This document shows positions 23,724 to 34,419 of a stretch of 64,000 nt of DNA, piece after piece. Under the pieces are notes generated by a model, which did no database searches, had not been told where the DNA came from, and saw nothing but the letters and a program-made list of their open reading frames with translations. This stretch comes from Galeopsis tetrahit (Eukaryota > Streptophyta > Magnoliopsida > Lamiales > Lamiaceae). The stretch is taken from NCBI GenBank assembly GCA_963675135.1, contig OY776130.1, forward strand, positions 60,297,808 through 60,361,807, in the 5' to 3' direction. The translations under genes were made by a program, and so were the position numbers. Position 1 is the first letter of the stretch; each line of letters starts with the position of its first letter.

Positions 23724-24479
23724 GCGCTTTTTCTATTATTTCTTTCTGCCATAGCCTTAATAGCGGGTTGGCTACACTTACAACCAAAATGGAAACCGAG
23801 CGTTTCGTGGTTCAAAAATGCTGAATCTCGTCTGAATCATCATTTGTCAGGACTCTTCGGCGTAAGTAGGGGTGTAAGTGAGTCGAGCCTACTCGTGCTC
23901 GACTCGAAAAAAGATCGAAATCGACTCGAAGTTAATCGAGTCGAGTTTCGAGCTACTCGAGTAGCTACCGAGTTCGAGTTCGAGCTCATAAATACTCGGC
24001 TCGAAAGGCTCGCGAGCCTAATCGAGCTTGAACAATATTTACTATTTTGCCATTAATATATAATTATATTTATATTCAAGTAATCGAGTCGAGCCGAGTC
24101 GAGCTCGAGTTTATTTTAGAAAAAATATATTTTACAATTAATTTTAAAAATTATATAGGAAATCGAGTCGAGCCGAGCTCGAGTTTCTTATCGAGTCGAG
24201 CTCGATCTTTAAAATTTTAAGCTCGACCGAGTCGAGTCGAGTTTCGAGCTTCGAGCTTCGAGTATAACAATCGAGTCGAGTTTCGAGCTCAGCACTACTC
24301 GACTCGGCTCGTTTACACCCCTAAGTGTAAGTTCCTTGGCTTAGACAGGACATTTAGTACATGCCGCTATTCCTGGATTCAGAGAGGAGTACGTTCAATG
24401 GAATAATTTCTTAGATGTATTACCGCATCCCCAAGGGTTAGGCCCACTTTTTACCGGTCAGTGGAATCTTTATGCTCAA
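23724..24479 (+). pseudogene. psaB: Plastid-derived psaB fragment (photosystem I P700 apoprotein A2)
   Basis: Translation on the plus strand gives psaB residues including GWLHLQPKWKPSVSW, ESRLNHHLSGLFG and, after an insertion, FLDVLPHPQGLGPLFTGQWN. In the plastid the protein binds the reaction-centre cofactors of photosystem I. Here only roughly 95 codons remain, split by the MITE at 23867-24323, with no start or stop. It is a nuclear copy of organellar DNA with no expected function. Confidence 0.93.
23867..24323. mobile_element. hAT-type MITE rich in TCGAG palindromes, inside psaB
   Basis: 457 bp. Termini are TAGGGGTGTAA at the left and TTACACCCCTA at the right. Flanking 8-mers GGCGTAAG and AGTGTAAG match at six of eight positions and share the psaB context, so the insertion point is certain. 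The interior is packed with overlapping TCGAGTCGAG and GAGCTCGAG words on both strands. An 8-bp duplication and a YAGGGG-type end fit the hAT superfamily. Confidence 0.82.
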
Positions 24480-24803
24480 CCTAAAACTCATTAGGATACA
24501 TATACCTTAAAAAAAAAAAAAAAACCAAATTTATTCCTCATTGTTCCCAATCTTCTTCTTCCTCACTACACCCACACCACTCTAACTCATTGTCAACACC
24601 CAATGTCGTCGGTCTCTGCCCTTTGCCTACATTCTTTTAAAAAAAATCTGCAACTTTGCCTCGTAACGTCATTGTCAAAGCCGTCCCTCCTCCCTTGTCC
24701 ATAGGCTGCCCTACCCAAGCCATCGTCCCCTCCTCCTTTTTTTTTTTCATTATTTTTAAATTCTGCAACTACGCCACAGCCACCCAAGGTCGCGCTCATC
24801 CTC

Positions 24804-25072
24804 TGAAAGAATTCTGTCTCATCTAAGTCCGAACTTTTAGAGAGGGTGATAATTAATTGTTGTATATTAATTCCTAACACTCCCCCTCACTCGTGGGCCG
24901 GATTAACACCTCTTACCATGAAGAGTTTAAATGGGTGGAGTGCTTTCAACAGGAATCGAACCCAGGTCGTTTTGCCCGGTTTGCTCTGATACCATGAAAG
25001 AATTCAGTCTTATCTAAAAGTTCGAACTTGTAGAGAGGGTGAGAATTAATTCTTGTATATTAATTCCTAACA
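24804..25072 (-). mobile_element. TRIM: miniature LTR retroelement, 269 bp
   Basis: Two direct repeats of 76 bp (24804-24879) and 78 bp (24995-25072) act as LTRs. On the minus strand each begins TGTTAGGAATTAATATAC and ends GAATTCTTTCA. Directly inside the 5' LTR (plus 24983-24994) is TGGTATCAGAGC, an initiator tRNA-Met PBS. A purine-rich GAGTGAGGGGGAG precedes the 3' LTR. A perfect 5-bp duplication TCCTC flanks it (24799-24803 and 25073-25077). No coding capacity, so it must be mobilised by other retroelements. Confidence 0.88.
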
Positions 25073-26254
25073 TCCTCCCTCACTCAATTGTCGCCCGCTA
25101 GAACCCTAGACGCATGTTTGATTTTTTTTTTTCTCAAAAAAATCGATAAAAAGTTATCGACAATAAACACTATCGTCGACAACAGTTTGTCGATGATAGT
25201 GTTTATTTTCGAGCACTTTTTGACGAAATATTTCAATTTATTTTTTATTTGTTCTTTCAACGAAATCTTGTTGACGAGAGTATTTTTTTCGACACATTAT
25301 TATCGACCATATACCTTATTTTCAGGTCGCGCTCTCCCTCCCTCTCCCAGCCGCCGCCCACCAGAACCATAAACGCAGGTTTGTTTTTTTTATTTATTTA
25401 TTTTCAACAAAAAAGTGTTCGACAATAAATACTAACGCCGACAACAATTTATCGACAATAGTGTTTATTTTTTAGCATTTTTTTGCGAAATATTTTTTAA
25501 AAAAATTTGTTATTTCGACGAAATCTTGTCGACACGAGTGTTTTTTTTCGTTACATTATTGTCAATTATATACCTTATTTTCGATAATCCAATGCCAATC
25601 GACACTTATTTGTCAAAAATATGTCAACATTTTATTTTTTTTAGATTTCGGTTGAATTTTTGTTAGAGTTTTGGTTTTGTCGGAAATGGCGGAGGCTACA
25701 AAAATTAGTGTTAGGGTTATGTTTTCCATTTTAAAGGGGAGTGTATATATTTAATGAATTTTTACTAAAAGGATAAATTATATATTTTACATGAATATTA
25801 AATTAATAAATGTGGAGGGGGAGTATATTTAACAAAGCTGGAGGGATAACACACGCCTAAAATAATTCGGCCTTTAATCCAGGCCTCGTGCTTTCCCTGT
25901 TGTGGGCCTTTTTTTTAGCTCAAGCCTGTTGTGGGCCTTCAATTGTCTTCTTCGATGGGCTTTTTATAGGGCGTTGGCTATATACCCCTCCAGCTCTGTT
26001 AAGTATACTCCCCCGATTGATGTACTCCCCCCAAATATGGTAAATGTTAAATATACTCCTCCAAAAATTACCTAAATTACCCTTTTCTTAAAATGGAAGT
26101 GTTAAATATACTCCCCCATTCAAAACCTAATATCACTTTTCCCCATCCTTCTTCTTCCTCTTTTCTTAAAAAAAAACCCTAATTTTCTCCACCGCCGCTG
26201 GTGACGGCGCCGCCTCAGCCACCTTCTTTCGGGCCGCCCCCGCCGCAGCCACCT

Positions 26255-26385
26255 CTATGCGCGCGGCCCCCTCCCCAGCCCCCTCCCTGCGCGCGACTCC
26301 CTCCCCAGCCACCTCTCTGAGCGCGGCCCCCTCCCCAGCCGCCTCCCAGCGCGCAGCCCCCGCTCCACTTGCGCGCGGCCCAGCT
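26255..26385 (+). repeat. 30-bp GC-rich minisatellite
   Basis: Roughly four units of about 30 bp around GCGCGGCCCCCTCCCCAGCC. An open frame of Ala/Pro/Ser repeats passes through it, but this is a by-product of the repeat. It may derive from a captured gene fragment, as the CCGCCGCC-rich lead-in resembles plant exon starts. Confidence 0.7.
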
Positions 26386-26594
26386 CCAGCCGTCGTCCCA
26401 GGTAAGTTTTTTTTTTTTTTAAATTTATTTCTGCTCTAATCCGCCATAGAGGTCACCGGCACGGCCCCCACCTGCACGCGGCCGCTTTCCCGTCGTCCAT
26501 GGCCTGCCGCCCTGCCTTCCCCCACCCAAACATCGATTAGTCGAAAATAATCAACGACAGTTTTTTTTTCGGTTATAATCAATTGCCCAAAAAC

Positions 26595-26890
26595 ACTCTC
26601 GTAGACAAACCAGTGTCGACGGGAGTCGTTTTGGTCGATCCATCATTATTGAAAATTTCAAATTTTTTTACTTTTTTTTTTATTTTCTTTCAAATAGATC
26701 TTACCAACGAAAGTGTATTTGGTCGACAAACCAGTGTCGACGGGAGTCTTTTTGGTCGATCCATCTTTGTCGAAAATTTCAATTTTTTTTTTAATTTTCT
26801 TTCGACTAGATCTTACTCACGAAAGTGTGTTTGGTCGACAAACCAGTGTCGACGGAAGTGTTTTTGGTCGATTCTGGTTTGTCGATTATT
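26595..26890. repeat. Three spaced GTCGAC-containing repeats
   Basis: The block (G)TCGACAAACCAGTGTCGACGG followed by a TTTTGGTCGAT segment occurs near 26602, 26721 and 26833. Period is about 112-119 bp, and T-rich spacers separate the copies. The short open frames across them are not convincing genes. Confidence 0.75.
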
Positions 26891-27031
26891 TTATTTTTAA
26901 TTTTTAAGGTTTTTTTTTTAAAAAAAATTTATTTGAGGGGCGACGGCCGCCGGAGGGGTGGCTGACGGCGACGACCGCCGGAGGGGTTGCTGACGGCGAC
27001 GGCAATAGAATTGAGGGGAGGAGGCTGCATT

Positions 27032-27062
27032 TTTAGGGTTAGGGTTAGGGTTAGGGTTAGGG
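27032..27062 (+). repeat. Five TTAGGG hexamers
   Basis: Five consecutive TTAGGG units lie inside the TIR element. The usual angiosperm telomere unit is TTTAGGG, so this is either an interstitial variant or an expanded AAACCCTAA box from a captured leader. It is too short to mark a chromosome end. Confidence 0.85.
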
Positions 27063-27501
27063 GGTGTATTTATCTCTGATATATTTATTAAAAGGATAAA
27101 TTTGATATTTTACATAAATATTAAATTTAATAAATAAAGAGGGGGAGTATACTTAACAGAGCTGGAGGGGTATATAGCCAACGCCTTTTATAGGAATCAA
27201 ACTTGTTTTATGATGTTAATATGATTGTTTTGAATTGGGGCGCGGCTAAAGGCACCCAAGGATCCTACGAGGACACCCATCAAATGGATGAGGACACCCA
27301 CGTGAAAAATACAAAAATACCCTTCGTCCTATTAAAACTCTAAATCATCTCCCCATTCTCAAAATTAACATAGTACACCCACACTCATTTCCTCCGCCTT
27401 TCTCCACTATCTTGAAGACGCCGGCGTCGCCCACGCCACGGCCACCGCCTCCTTCCACGCGGCCGCTTGCACAGTGCCGCCGCCCGTTCACCACCGCCTT
27501 G

Positions 27502-27665
27502 CCTCGCGCACGCCACCCCTCCGTCTCCACTTCGCGACCGCTCGCGACCGCAACCTCTCCCCCTGCCTCGCGCACGCCACCCCTCCGTCTCCACTTCGCG
27601 GCCGTTCGCGGCCGCAACCTCTCCCCCTCCCCTTCGCGGCCGTTCGCGGCCGCAACCTCCCCTTC
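27502..27665. repeat. 64-bp GC-rich tandem repeat
   Basis: Two full units (27502-27565 and 27566-27629) starting CCTCGCGCACGCCACCCCTC and a partial third. The overlapping Arg/Pro-rich frames on both strands reflect composition and repetition, not genes. Confidence 0.85.
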
Positions 27666-27789
27666 CCTTCATCGCCTTCATCGCACCCAGCAGCCGAAAT
27701 GTAAGTTTTTTTTTTTTTTTTTACAATTTTTACAGAAATTAGGGTTTAGAAATTTTAGGAAAATTAGGGTTTTTAGTAGTTCGGGAATT

Positions 27790-28090
27790 ATTTTCGAACA
27801 GATTGTGTTAGTTTTGGAAACAATTTCGAACAACTTGAGTTTGTTTTGGAAAAAATTTGAGTTGTTTTGGAATTTTTTTCGAACATATTGAGTTTGTTTT
27901 GGAAAATATTTCGAACAACTTGAGCTTGTTTTGGAAAAAATTTCGAACAAAATGTTCGATCTTTTTTTTCGGACAAATTTGAGTTGTTTTGGAAATTTTT
28001 TCGAACATATTGAGTTTATTTTGGAAAAAAAATCGAACATATTGAGTTTGTTTTGGAAAAAATTTCGAACATGTTTGTTTTGGAATTTTT
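27790..28090. repeat. ~32-40-bp tandem repeat, TTTCGAAC type
   Basis: At least seven irregular units of the form TTGTTTTGGAAAAAATTTCG followed by AACATATTGAG or AACTTGAG. The frames that read Lys/Phe/Asn-rich peptides here come from the repeat. Confidence 0.85.
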
Positions 28091-28497
28091 TGGAACAGTA
28101 GTTGTTTTGGATTTATTTTGTTTCAATTTTGAATTTTTTTTTTTGAAGAATGTTGTTTGTTTTGGTTGTGGAGGAGATAATTATGTGAAATAGAATGGGT
28201 GGGTGTACTCCTCTTTCGTTTTTTTCATAAATTTTACCCTAGGGGTATATGGGACATTTCACATGTCATGAAGGATTAAAAAAATGTTTGGTGGGTGTAC
28301 TCATAGGAAATCCGGGTGCCTTTAGCCGCGCCCTTTGAATTGTTATAAGATGTTAAGTTGTTAAGGTATGGTTAATGTGATTTTTCATAAATAAGGTAAT
28401 TATTATGGGTACCACTACTAACACCCCAAAACCAAAACATGTTATACACATTCCATCAATTTAAAAATAAAAATAGATAATAGTAAAATGACTAAAT

Positions 28498-28746
28498 TTT
28501 TATGAATAATATTTATATGGTGTGAATGTCCGTAATGTGACATTTGATGTACATTGTTGGTTCATGTACCAACATTAATCTTTGACCTTTCATTTCATCT
28601 TCTTCAACTTATATTGTTCCCTATAAATAGAGTTGCTAATATTTGTAATACACACTTAGAGGTGGAATAAGAGATTTCTATATTATCTCTACATCTTGTT
28701 CACTTATGTAATATATGGAGTTATACTTTTAAGTTGTTTCACAACA
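28498..28746 (+). repeat. E3 5' LTR
   Basis: 249 bp. TATA-like CTATAAATAG at 28621-28630. It ends CACAACA and is followed by CGTTATCAGCACGA, the probable primer binding region. I did not assign the tRNA. Confidence 0.92.
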
Positions 28747-28950
28747 CGTTATCAGCACGAAGCTCGTAAAACATTTCTACCGAAGAAATTCAGATAGTGA
28801 TAAATTTCAGGTATTGTACAGAGGTATGTATTGAAATGTTTAGAATATATTATCTTACAATATTTATTTGTCATATCTTATTTCATTACTATTTTAATGA
28901 TTATGTTATTTTTCAATTAATCTATCTCTTGTTTATTTTATAGTTTCCAA

Positions 28951-31900
28951 CATGTCAAACTTGATAAAACTTAAATTTGTGGCTCTTGATATTACTGAAA
29001 AAAAAATTTGTAATGAATTCTTGATGTTGAAATTCATTTGGATGCCATGAGTCTTGAGGATTCTATAAAAGTGGCAAATCAAGCATATAATAGAAAATAA
29101 GGCCAAAGGCCCAAAGCCATGATTTTTCTTTGCCACAATCTTGATGAAGGATTGAAAGTTGAATATACCTCACGGTGAAAGATCCACTTTAATTGTGGAC
29201 AAATCTTAAAGAAAGATAAGATTATAAATTCGTGAGTGAGCACAACTCAACTATGTTCAAAAATCACTTCTCAATTAAAATTATGTGGAGAAAATATTAG
29301 TGAAGATGATATGCTTGAAAAGACATTCTCCACATTTCATGCTTCTAATGTGATTTTGCAACAACAATATCGTGAGAAGAATTTTACTAAATATTCTGAA
29401 CTAATTTCATGTCTCTTGGTGGCTGATAAAATTAATGAGTTTTTGATGAAAAATCAGGCCTCGAACGAGGGTGTGATTTTAACCGAGGCAGAATTCAAAA
29501 TGATTATAATACATGTCCGAATTTTAAAGGCCCTAAAAAGGGCAAACAAATTTCTGAACATTAAAAGAAAAGAGAAAAGAGTTGAAATAAATTATGTGAA
29601 TAATGAATTCGATAATGAGATGTTTGACATAACACAATTGGATGTTGATGATTACCTTACCCACCCTGAAGGTGGAAATTAGATCGTTCTAATACTCAAT
29701 CATAATTTCCTTTCAATCATTTATTATGTAATGTTTGTTTTCTTATGTTATGCAATGTCTTAGTATTTCTTATCCTTTATAATATGAGTGACTATTACAT
29801 TTTCATTTACCTTAAAATAAAATAATTAAATTGTAAATTTCTTACTTTTGCATTTTTTTTTTAAATGGAAAATGGTATGTCAACATCAACATTTAAGAAA
29901 GAATGAGGAGATTTATGTCTCGTGGATAGTGCTACTATGCACACTATATTCAACAATAATAAATTATTCTCACATATAAAATGTGGAGAAGCCAATGTAA
30001 ATACAAAACTTGGTTGTACAAAAATAATTGAAGATTTTGGAAGAGCCACTATTCTATAATCCAGGGGGACAAATTCATTATCAATGATGCTTTGTTCTCC
30101 GGAAAGTCTCAAATAAATTTATTGAGTTTTAAAGATATTCATTTGAATGGATATCATCTTGAGACTACAAATGAAGACAATATATATTGAGTATTTTAAT
30201 ATTACTACAATTGTTGCGGGAAAGAAATGTATGTTGGAGAAGTTACCCGCTTAATCCTTGGATTTATACGTATTGCATGAGTATAAGAACAATTGAAATT
30301 TATGTCGTAGTAAACCAAAAGGTTACTACCGAATTTAATGATTGGCATGACCGGTTGGGCCATCTCGGTTCCATAATGATGCGAAAAATTGTAGAAAATT
30401 CATATGGGCAATCATTGAAAAATAGAAAAATGCTATACCCCAATGAATTTTCATGTGCTACTTGTTTACAAGGAAAATTAATTATAAGGCCATCACCGGC
30501 TAAAGTTGAGCATGAAAATCTTATGTTCTTGGAACGAATTCAAGGGGATATATTCGGACATATACATACGCCAAGTGGACCATTTAGATATTTAATGGTT
30601 TTGATTGATGCATCGACTAAGTGGTCACATGTATGCTTATTGTCATCTCACAATTTGATTTTTACAAAGTTATTGGGACAAATAATGCAATTGTGAGTAC
30701 AAATTCCTGATAATGCAGTTAAAAGTCTAAGACGATTCGTCTAGCAAATGCTGGTGAATTTTTCATCTCTGTCTTTCAACGTTTATTGTATATCAATTGA
30801 AATACATATTGAACATATGGTTGCTCATGTTCGTACATAGAACAGTCTTGTTGAATCACCTATAAAGCATATTCAATTGATTGTCCGACCAATATTGATG
30901 AAATATAAACTCCCTATTTTAGTTTGGGATCATTTTATATTGTATGCGACAACACTTGTGCGCATCATGCCAACAAGTTATCATAACATTTTCCCCATAC
31001 AAATGGTTCAAGGTCAGGAACCAAACATATCCCATCTAAGAACTTTTGGATGTGTTGTATATGCACTGATTGCTCCACCACAACGTACGAAGATGGGTCC
31101 CCAAAGAAGAATGGGGGTATATGTTGGATATGAATCTCCGTCTATTGCTAAATATTTAGAACCATTGACCGGAGATCTATTCACGGAAATGTTTGTTAAT
31201 TGTTATTTTGATGAAGACAATTTTTTCAACATTAGGGGGGGAAAGTAAGCAGCTGGAAATGAATATTTCTTGAAATGAATTATCATTGAATTGCATGGAT
31301 CCTCGTACAAATTAGTGTGAACTTGAAGTTGAAAAGATAATCCATTTGCAAAATATTGTGAATCAACTGCCAGACACATTTACTGACCTTAAAAGAGTTA
31401 CAAAATCTTATATTTCAGCTGCTAATGCTCCTAACAACACTGATGTCCCTGAAGGACTGTCTTCCATGGCAAATGAGTCTACGGCATGCCTGAAGCGTGG
31501 TAGACCTCTCGGTTCCAAAGAAAAAAAATTCTCAAAAAATAAAAGGAGCAAGTATTGAAGATGGTCATAATGTGAACATTCTTGTTAAAAAATATGACAT
31601 ACTACTTAAAGTCCCAGAAAATGATATTTCAGGCGCCCGAAAATGATGAAATATCGATAAATTATGTCAGAACAGGAGAAATATGGAACCGAAATGAAAT
31701 CGATGTCGACAATATCTTTGTATATAATATAGCGCTTAATATGATGGAAGATGATGAGGATCATGAACCTACATCTATTGATGAATGTAGAAAACGAGAT
31801 GATTGGCCAATGTGGAAAGACGCAATAAATGCAAAATTATAATCTCTTATTAAACGAAAAGTTTTCGTACCTTTTGTCCGTATACCTAATGGTATAAAAG

Positions 31901-33390
31901 TCGTGGGTTATAAATGAGTAATTGTGCGAAAAAGAAATGAGAAAAATGAAATCGTGAGGTATAAAGTGCGACTTATTGCACAAGGTTTTACCCAAAGACC
32001 AAGTGTTGATTATGATGAGACTTATTCTCTTGTGGTGGATGCAATAACTTTTCGTTATTTAGTAAGTCTGGCAGTGCAAGAAAAACTTGAAATGCGTCTA
32101 TTAGATGTCGTTACAGCCTATTTGTACGACTCATTAGAGAAAGATATTTATATGACAATCCCCGAGGGATTAAAGGTACCGATAATGAAAAACGAGAATT
32201 CTCAAAACATGTATTCAGTCAAGTTGAGCAAATCCTTATATGGATTAAAGCAATTTGGTCGCATGTGGTACACTTGTTTGATGCATTCTTGATTAAGGAG
32301 GGATATAACAATGATCATATATACCCTATGTTTTTATTAAAAGATCTGGATGTGAATATGTGATGGTCATTACTGTATATGTTGATGATTTGAATATCAT
32401 TGAGACTCCTACAGAGTTATCAAAGGCCGTGGCTTCCCTCAAGAGGGGATTTGAAATAAAGGATCTTGGTAAAACAAAATTTTGTTTGGGTCTTCAAATT
32501 GTACAATTTTGTAAATTTTTGTGCATTAATCCACTTATATTATGAAAGTGTTGAAACAGTTCTATATGGATAAAACACATCATTTAAGCACACCAATGGT
32601 TGTGCGTTCACTGAATGTAGCGAAAAATTCATTTCGACCTAGCGAAGAAAATGAAGAACTGCTTGGTCAAGAAGTATCATATTTGAGTGCAATAGGTGCA
32701 CTAATATATCTTGCTAGTAACACAAGGATTGATATATCATTTGTTGTTAATTTATTAACAAAATATAACTTTTCTTCAACTCATAGGCATTGGAATTGTG
32801 TTAAACATGTTTCCCGACATCTTAGATGGACAATGGATATGGATTTATATTTTTCAAACTCATCAGAACCTTGTTTAGTTAGTTATGCAGATGCAGGCTA
32901 CTTATCAGACCCGCACAAAGTCCGATCCCAAACAAGTTATTTGTTCACATATGGAGGTACAACTATTTCACGGCGTTCTATTAAACAAACTTTAGTTGCT
33001 ACTTCATTTAACCATGCAGAGATCCTAGAAATTCAAGAGGCAGGTCGTGAATGTGTTTGGTTGCGTTTCTGCCACACAACATATTTTGGACAGTGTGGAT
33101 TAAACTCAGTGAAAGATAATACAACTGTGATATATGAAGAGAGTGTGTTGCCCAACTAAAGAAAGAATTTATCAAAGGTGATAAAACAAAGCATATTGAT
33201 CCTAAATTCTTCTTTACTCACGATCTTCAGCAAAAGGGTGACATCAGTGTGTAACAAATTTATTCAAGTGATAATTTGGTTGATTTATTTACCAAGTCTT
33301 TACCTACTTCAACGTTTGAGAAATTGAGATACAAAATTGGAATGCGACATCTTAAGGATGTAAAGTGATGTAATCATCAGGGGGAGTTAA
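28951..33390 (+). pseudogene. E3 gag-pol remnant
   Basis: Pieces of copia coding sequence separated by stops and frameshifts. A gag remnant lies at 28951-29682. GAG-pre-integrase and the integrase start (WHDRLGHLG, CATCLQGK, LIDASTKW) are at 30310-30696, and the integrase end at 30877-31248. The RT start (RLIAQGFTQRPSVDYDETY, LYGLKQFGRMWY) is at 31924-32292, the RT catalytic YVDDL at 32378-32392, and RNase H at 32542-33159. The zinc knuckle and the protease DSG motif are not recognisable. It cannot make working proteins. Confidence 0.9.
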
Positions 33391-33603
33391 TGCGCGTTTC
33401 TTCTCATTGGGTTTTAACGAGGCATAATCTTATATAATGGACATTCAAGGGGGAGTGTTATGAATAATATTTATATGGTGTGAATGTCCATAATGTGACA
33501 TTTGATGTACATTGTTGGTTCATGTACCAACATTAATCTTTGACCTTTCATTTCATCTTCTTCAACTTATATTGTTCCCTATAAATAGAGTTGCTAATAT
33601 TTG

Positions 33604-34224
33604 TGTAGGTCCCCAAAGTTGAGTTAATAACGAGTAAGCTAGTGAAAATGTCTAGAGGGGGGTGAATAGACTTTTCAAAATTCTATCGAAATATCAGAAT
33701 ACAATATGCGGAATACGAAATTAACAATGAGCCCAATTCAAGTTTATACTCAACTTCTTAATTCGAGAACTCTGTTCTATACTCAACTTGTCTTGTAGTC
33801 CACCTGTCTTGAGTAGTAGACTTCAACTCTTCTTGACTGGTCTTCCTTGTTCAATCAGTAGACTATACTAAACCTATCAAGACTATTACATTACTTTAAG
33901 CTTTCATAATACAAGCTTAGTCAACTTATAAACTATACAATAAAACTAATCTATTACATATAAAAACATCATGAGCTCTATACAACATTTAAATAGCTCA
34001 GTAACAAACTTAAACAAATATTGTAAACACATATGAAGTACTTATAAACTGTACTTATCTTTTCATGTGAACTTATGTGAACTCTACTGGTCTTGTACAA
34101 GATGACTTAACTCAACTAGACTAGATTAGTCAACACTTAGAAAATATTCATACTACTTTTGGCTTATCAAAACTTCATCTTTTATTCATCATTTAGGACT
34201 TGTTCTAGGATTCATATCCCAACA
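33604..34224 (-). repeat. E2 3' LTR
   Basis: 621 bp; on the minus strand it begins TGTTGGGATATGAATCC and ends ACCTACA. It differs from the other LTR near positions 34020, 34178 and 34206. Confidence 0.95.
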
Positions 34225-34419
34225 ATTTCCCCCTTTTTGATGAAGCCAAAACTACTTGAATCTTTTCTCATAAGTAGACTAGTTAAGTAGTTACCTTGTC
34301 TTTTAACATCAAACAGTACTTATCTTTCATTCATTCAAAATAGATCAGTAGATTACACATACTTTGAATAAAAAAACTAAGTATCAGAGCAAAAAAAACT
34401 AAACTTCAAACAAACAAAA
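34225..34419 (-). promoter_or_regulatory. E2 3' leader: polypurine tract and PBS-complement motif
   Basis: On the minus strand CAAAAAGGGGGAAAT (34239-34225) abuts the LTR; it matches the E1 tract exactly. GCTCTGATAC (34390-34381), the reverse complement of 10 nt of the PBS, lies 29 nt after the ORF3 stop. E1 has the same motif in the same place, repeated. Confidence 0.75.

Larger units (their letters stand above)
23507..25857. mobile_element. TIR DNA transposon carrying organellar DNA
   Basis: Flanked by a perfect 8-bp duplication TAAAATAA (23499-23506 and 25858-25865). The terminal inverted repeats begin GGCGTAGGTTATATACCCCT at the left and GGCGTGTGTTATCCCTCC at the right, read inward. The sub-terminal sequence matches the neighbour at 25970-27185, so they are one family. 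The interior holds a psaB fragment, a hAT-type MITE and a TRIM, and no transposase. An 8-bp duplication fits hAT or some MULEs; the superfamily is unresolved. Confidence 0.8.
25970..27185. mobile_element. TIR DNA transposon, 45-bp perfect TIR
   Basis: A perfect 45-bp terminal inverted repeat starting GGCGTTGGCTATATACCCCT, flanked by TTTTATAG (25962-25969 and 27186-27193); a ninth base also matches. The interior has a GC-rich segment (26180-26400), three spaced copies of a GACAAACCAGTGTCGACGGR unit and a TTAGGG run. No transposase is present. It belongs to the same family as 23507-25857. Confidence 0.87.
27238..28333. mobile_element. MULE-type element with Pack-MULE-like GC-rich insert
   Basis: A 20-bp perfect TIR GGGCGCGGCTAAAGGCACCC and a perfect 9-bp target duplication TTTGAATTG (27229-27237 and 28334-28342), the Mutator-like signature. 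The left half (27410-27700) is very GC-rich and ends in a poly-T run after CCGAAATG|TAAG, like an exon followed by an intron. The right half is a TTTTGGAAAAAATTTCGAAC repeat. No transposase is seen, so it is non-autonomous. Confidence 0.9.

Noticed and set aside
23724..24479. psaB as a functional gene
   Set aside because: Only a fragment without start or stop, split by a MITE and inside a nuclear transposon.
24950..24994. tRNA-like sequence: GGTTCGATTCC and TGGTATCAGAGC on the minus strand
   Set aside because: It lacks a cloverleaf. The second motif is the PBS of the TRIM and the T-arm-like word is isolated.
27032..27062. Chromosome end or telomere
   Set aside because: Only five hexamers, embedded in a transposon with intact flanks on both sides.
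27345..27891. Overlapping Arg/Pro/Gly-rich frames on both strands
   Set aside because: Product of GC-rich 64-bp tandem repeats inside a MULE-type element; no consistent frame across copies.
29236..29682. 148-codon ORF as a host gene
   Set aside because: It lies in the gag position of E3 with gag-like content and no complete domain; best read as a remnant.
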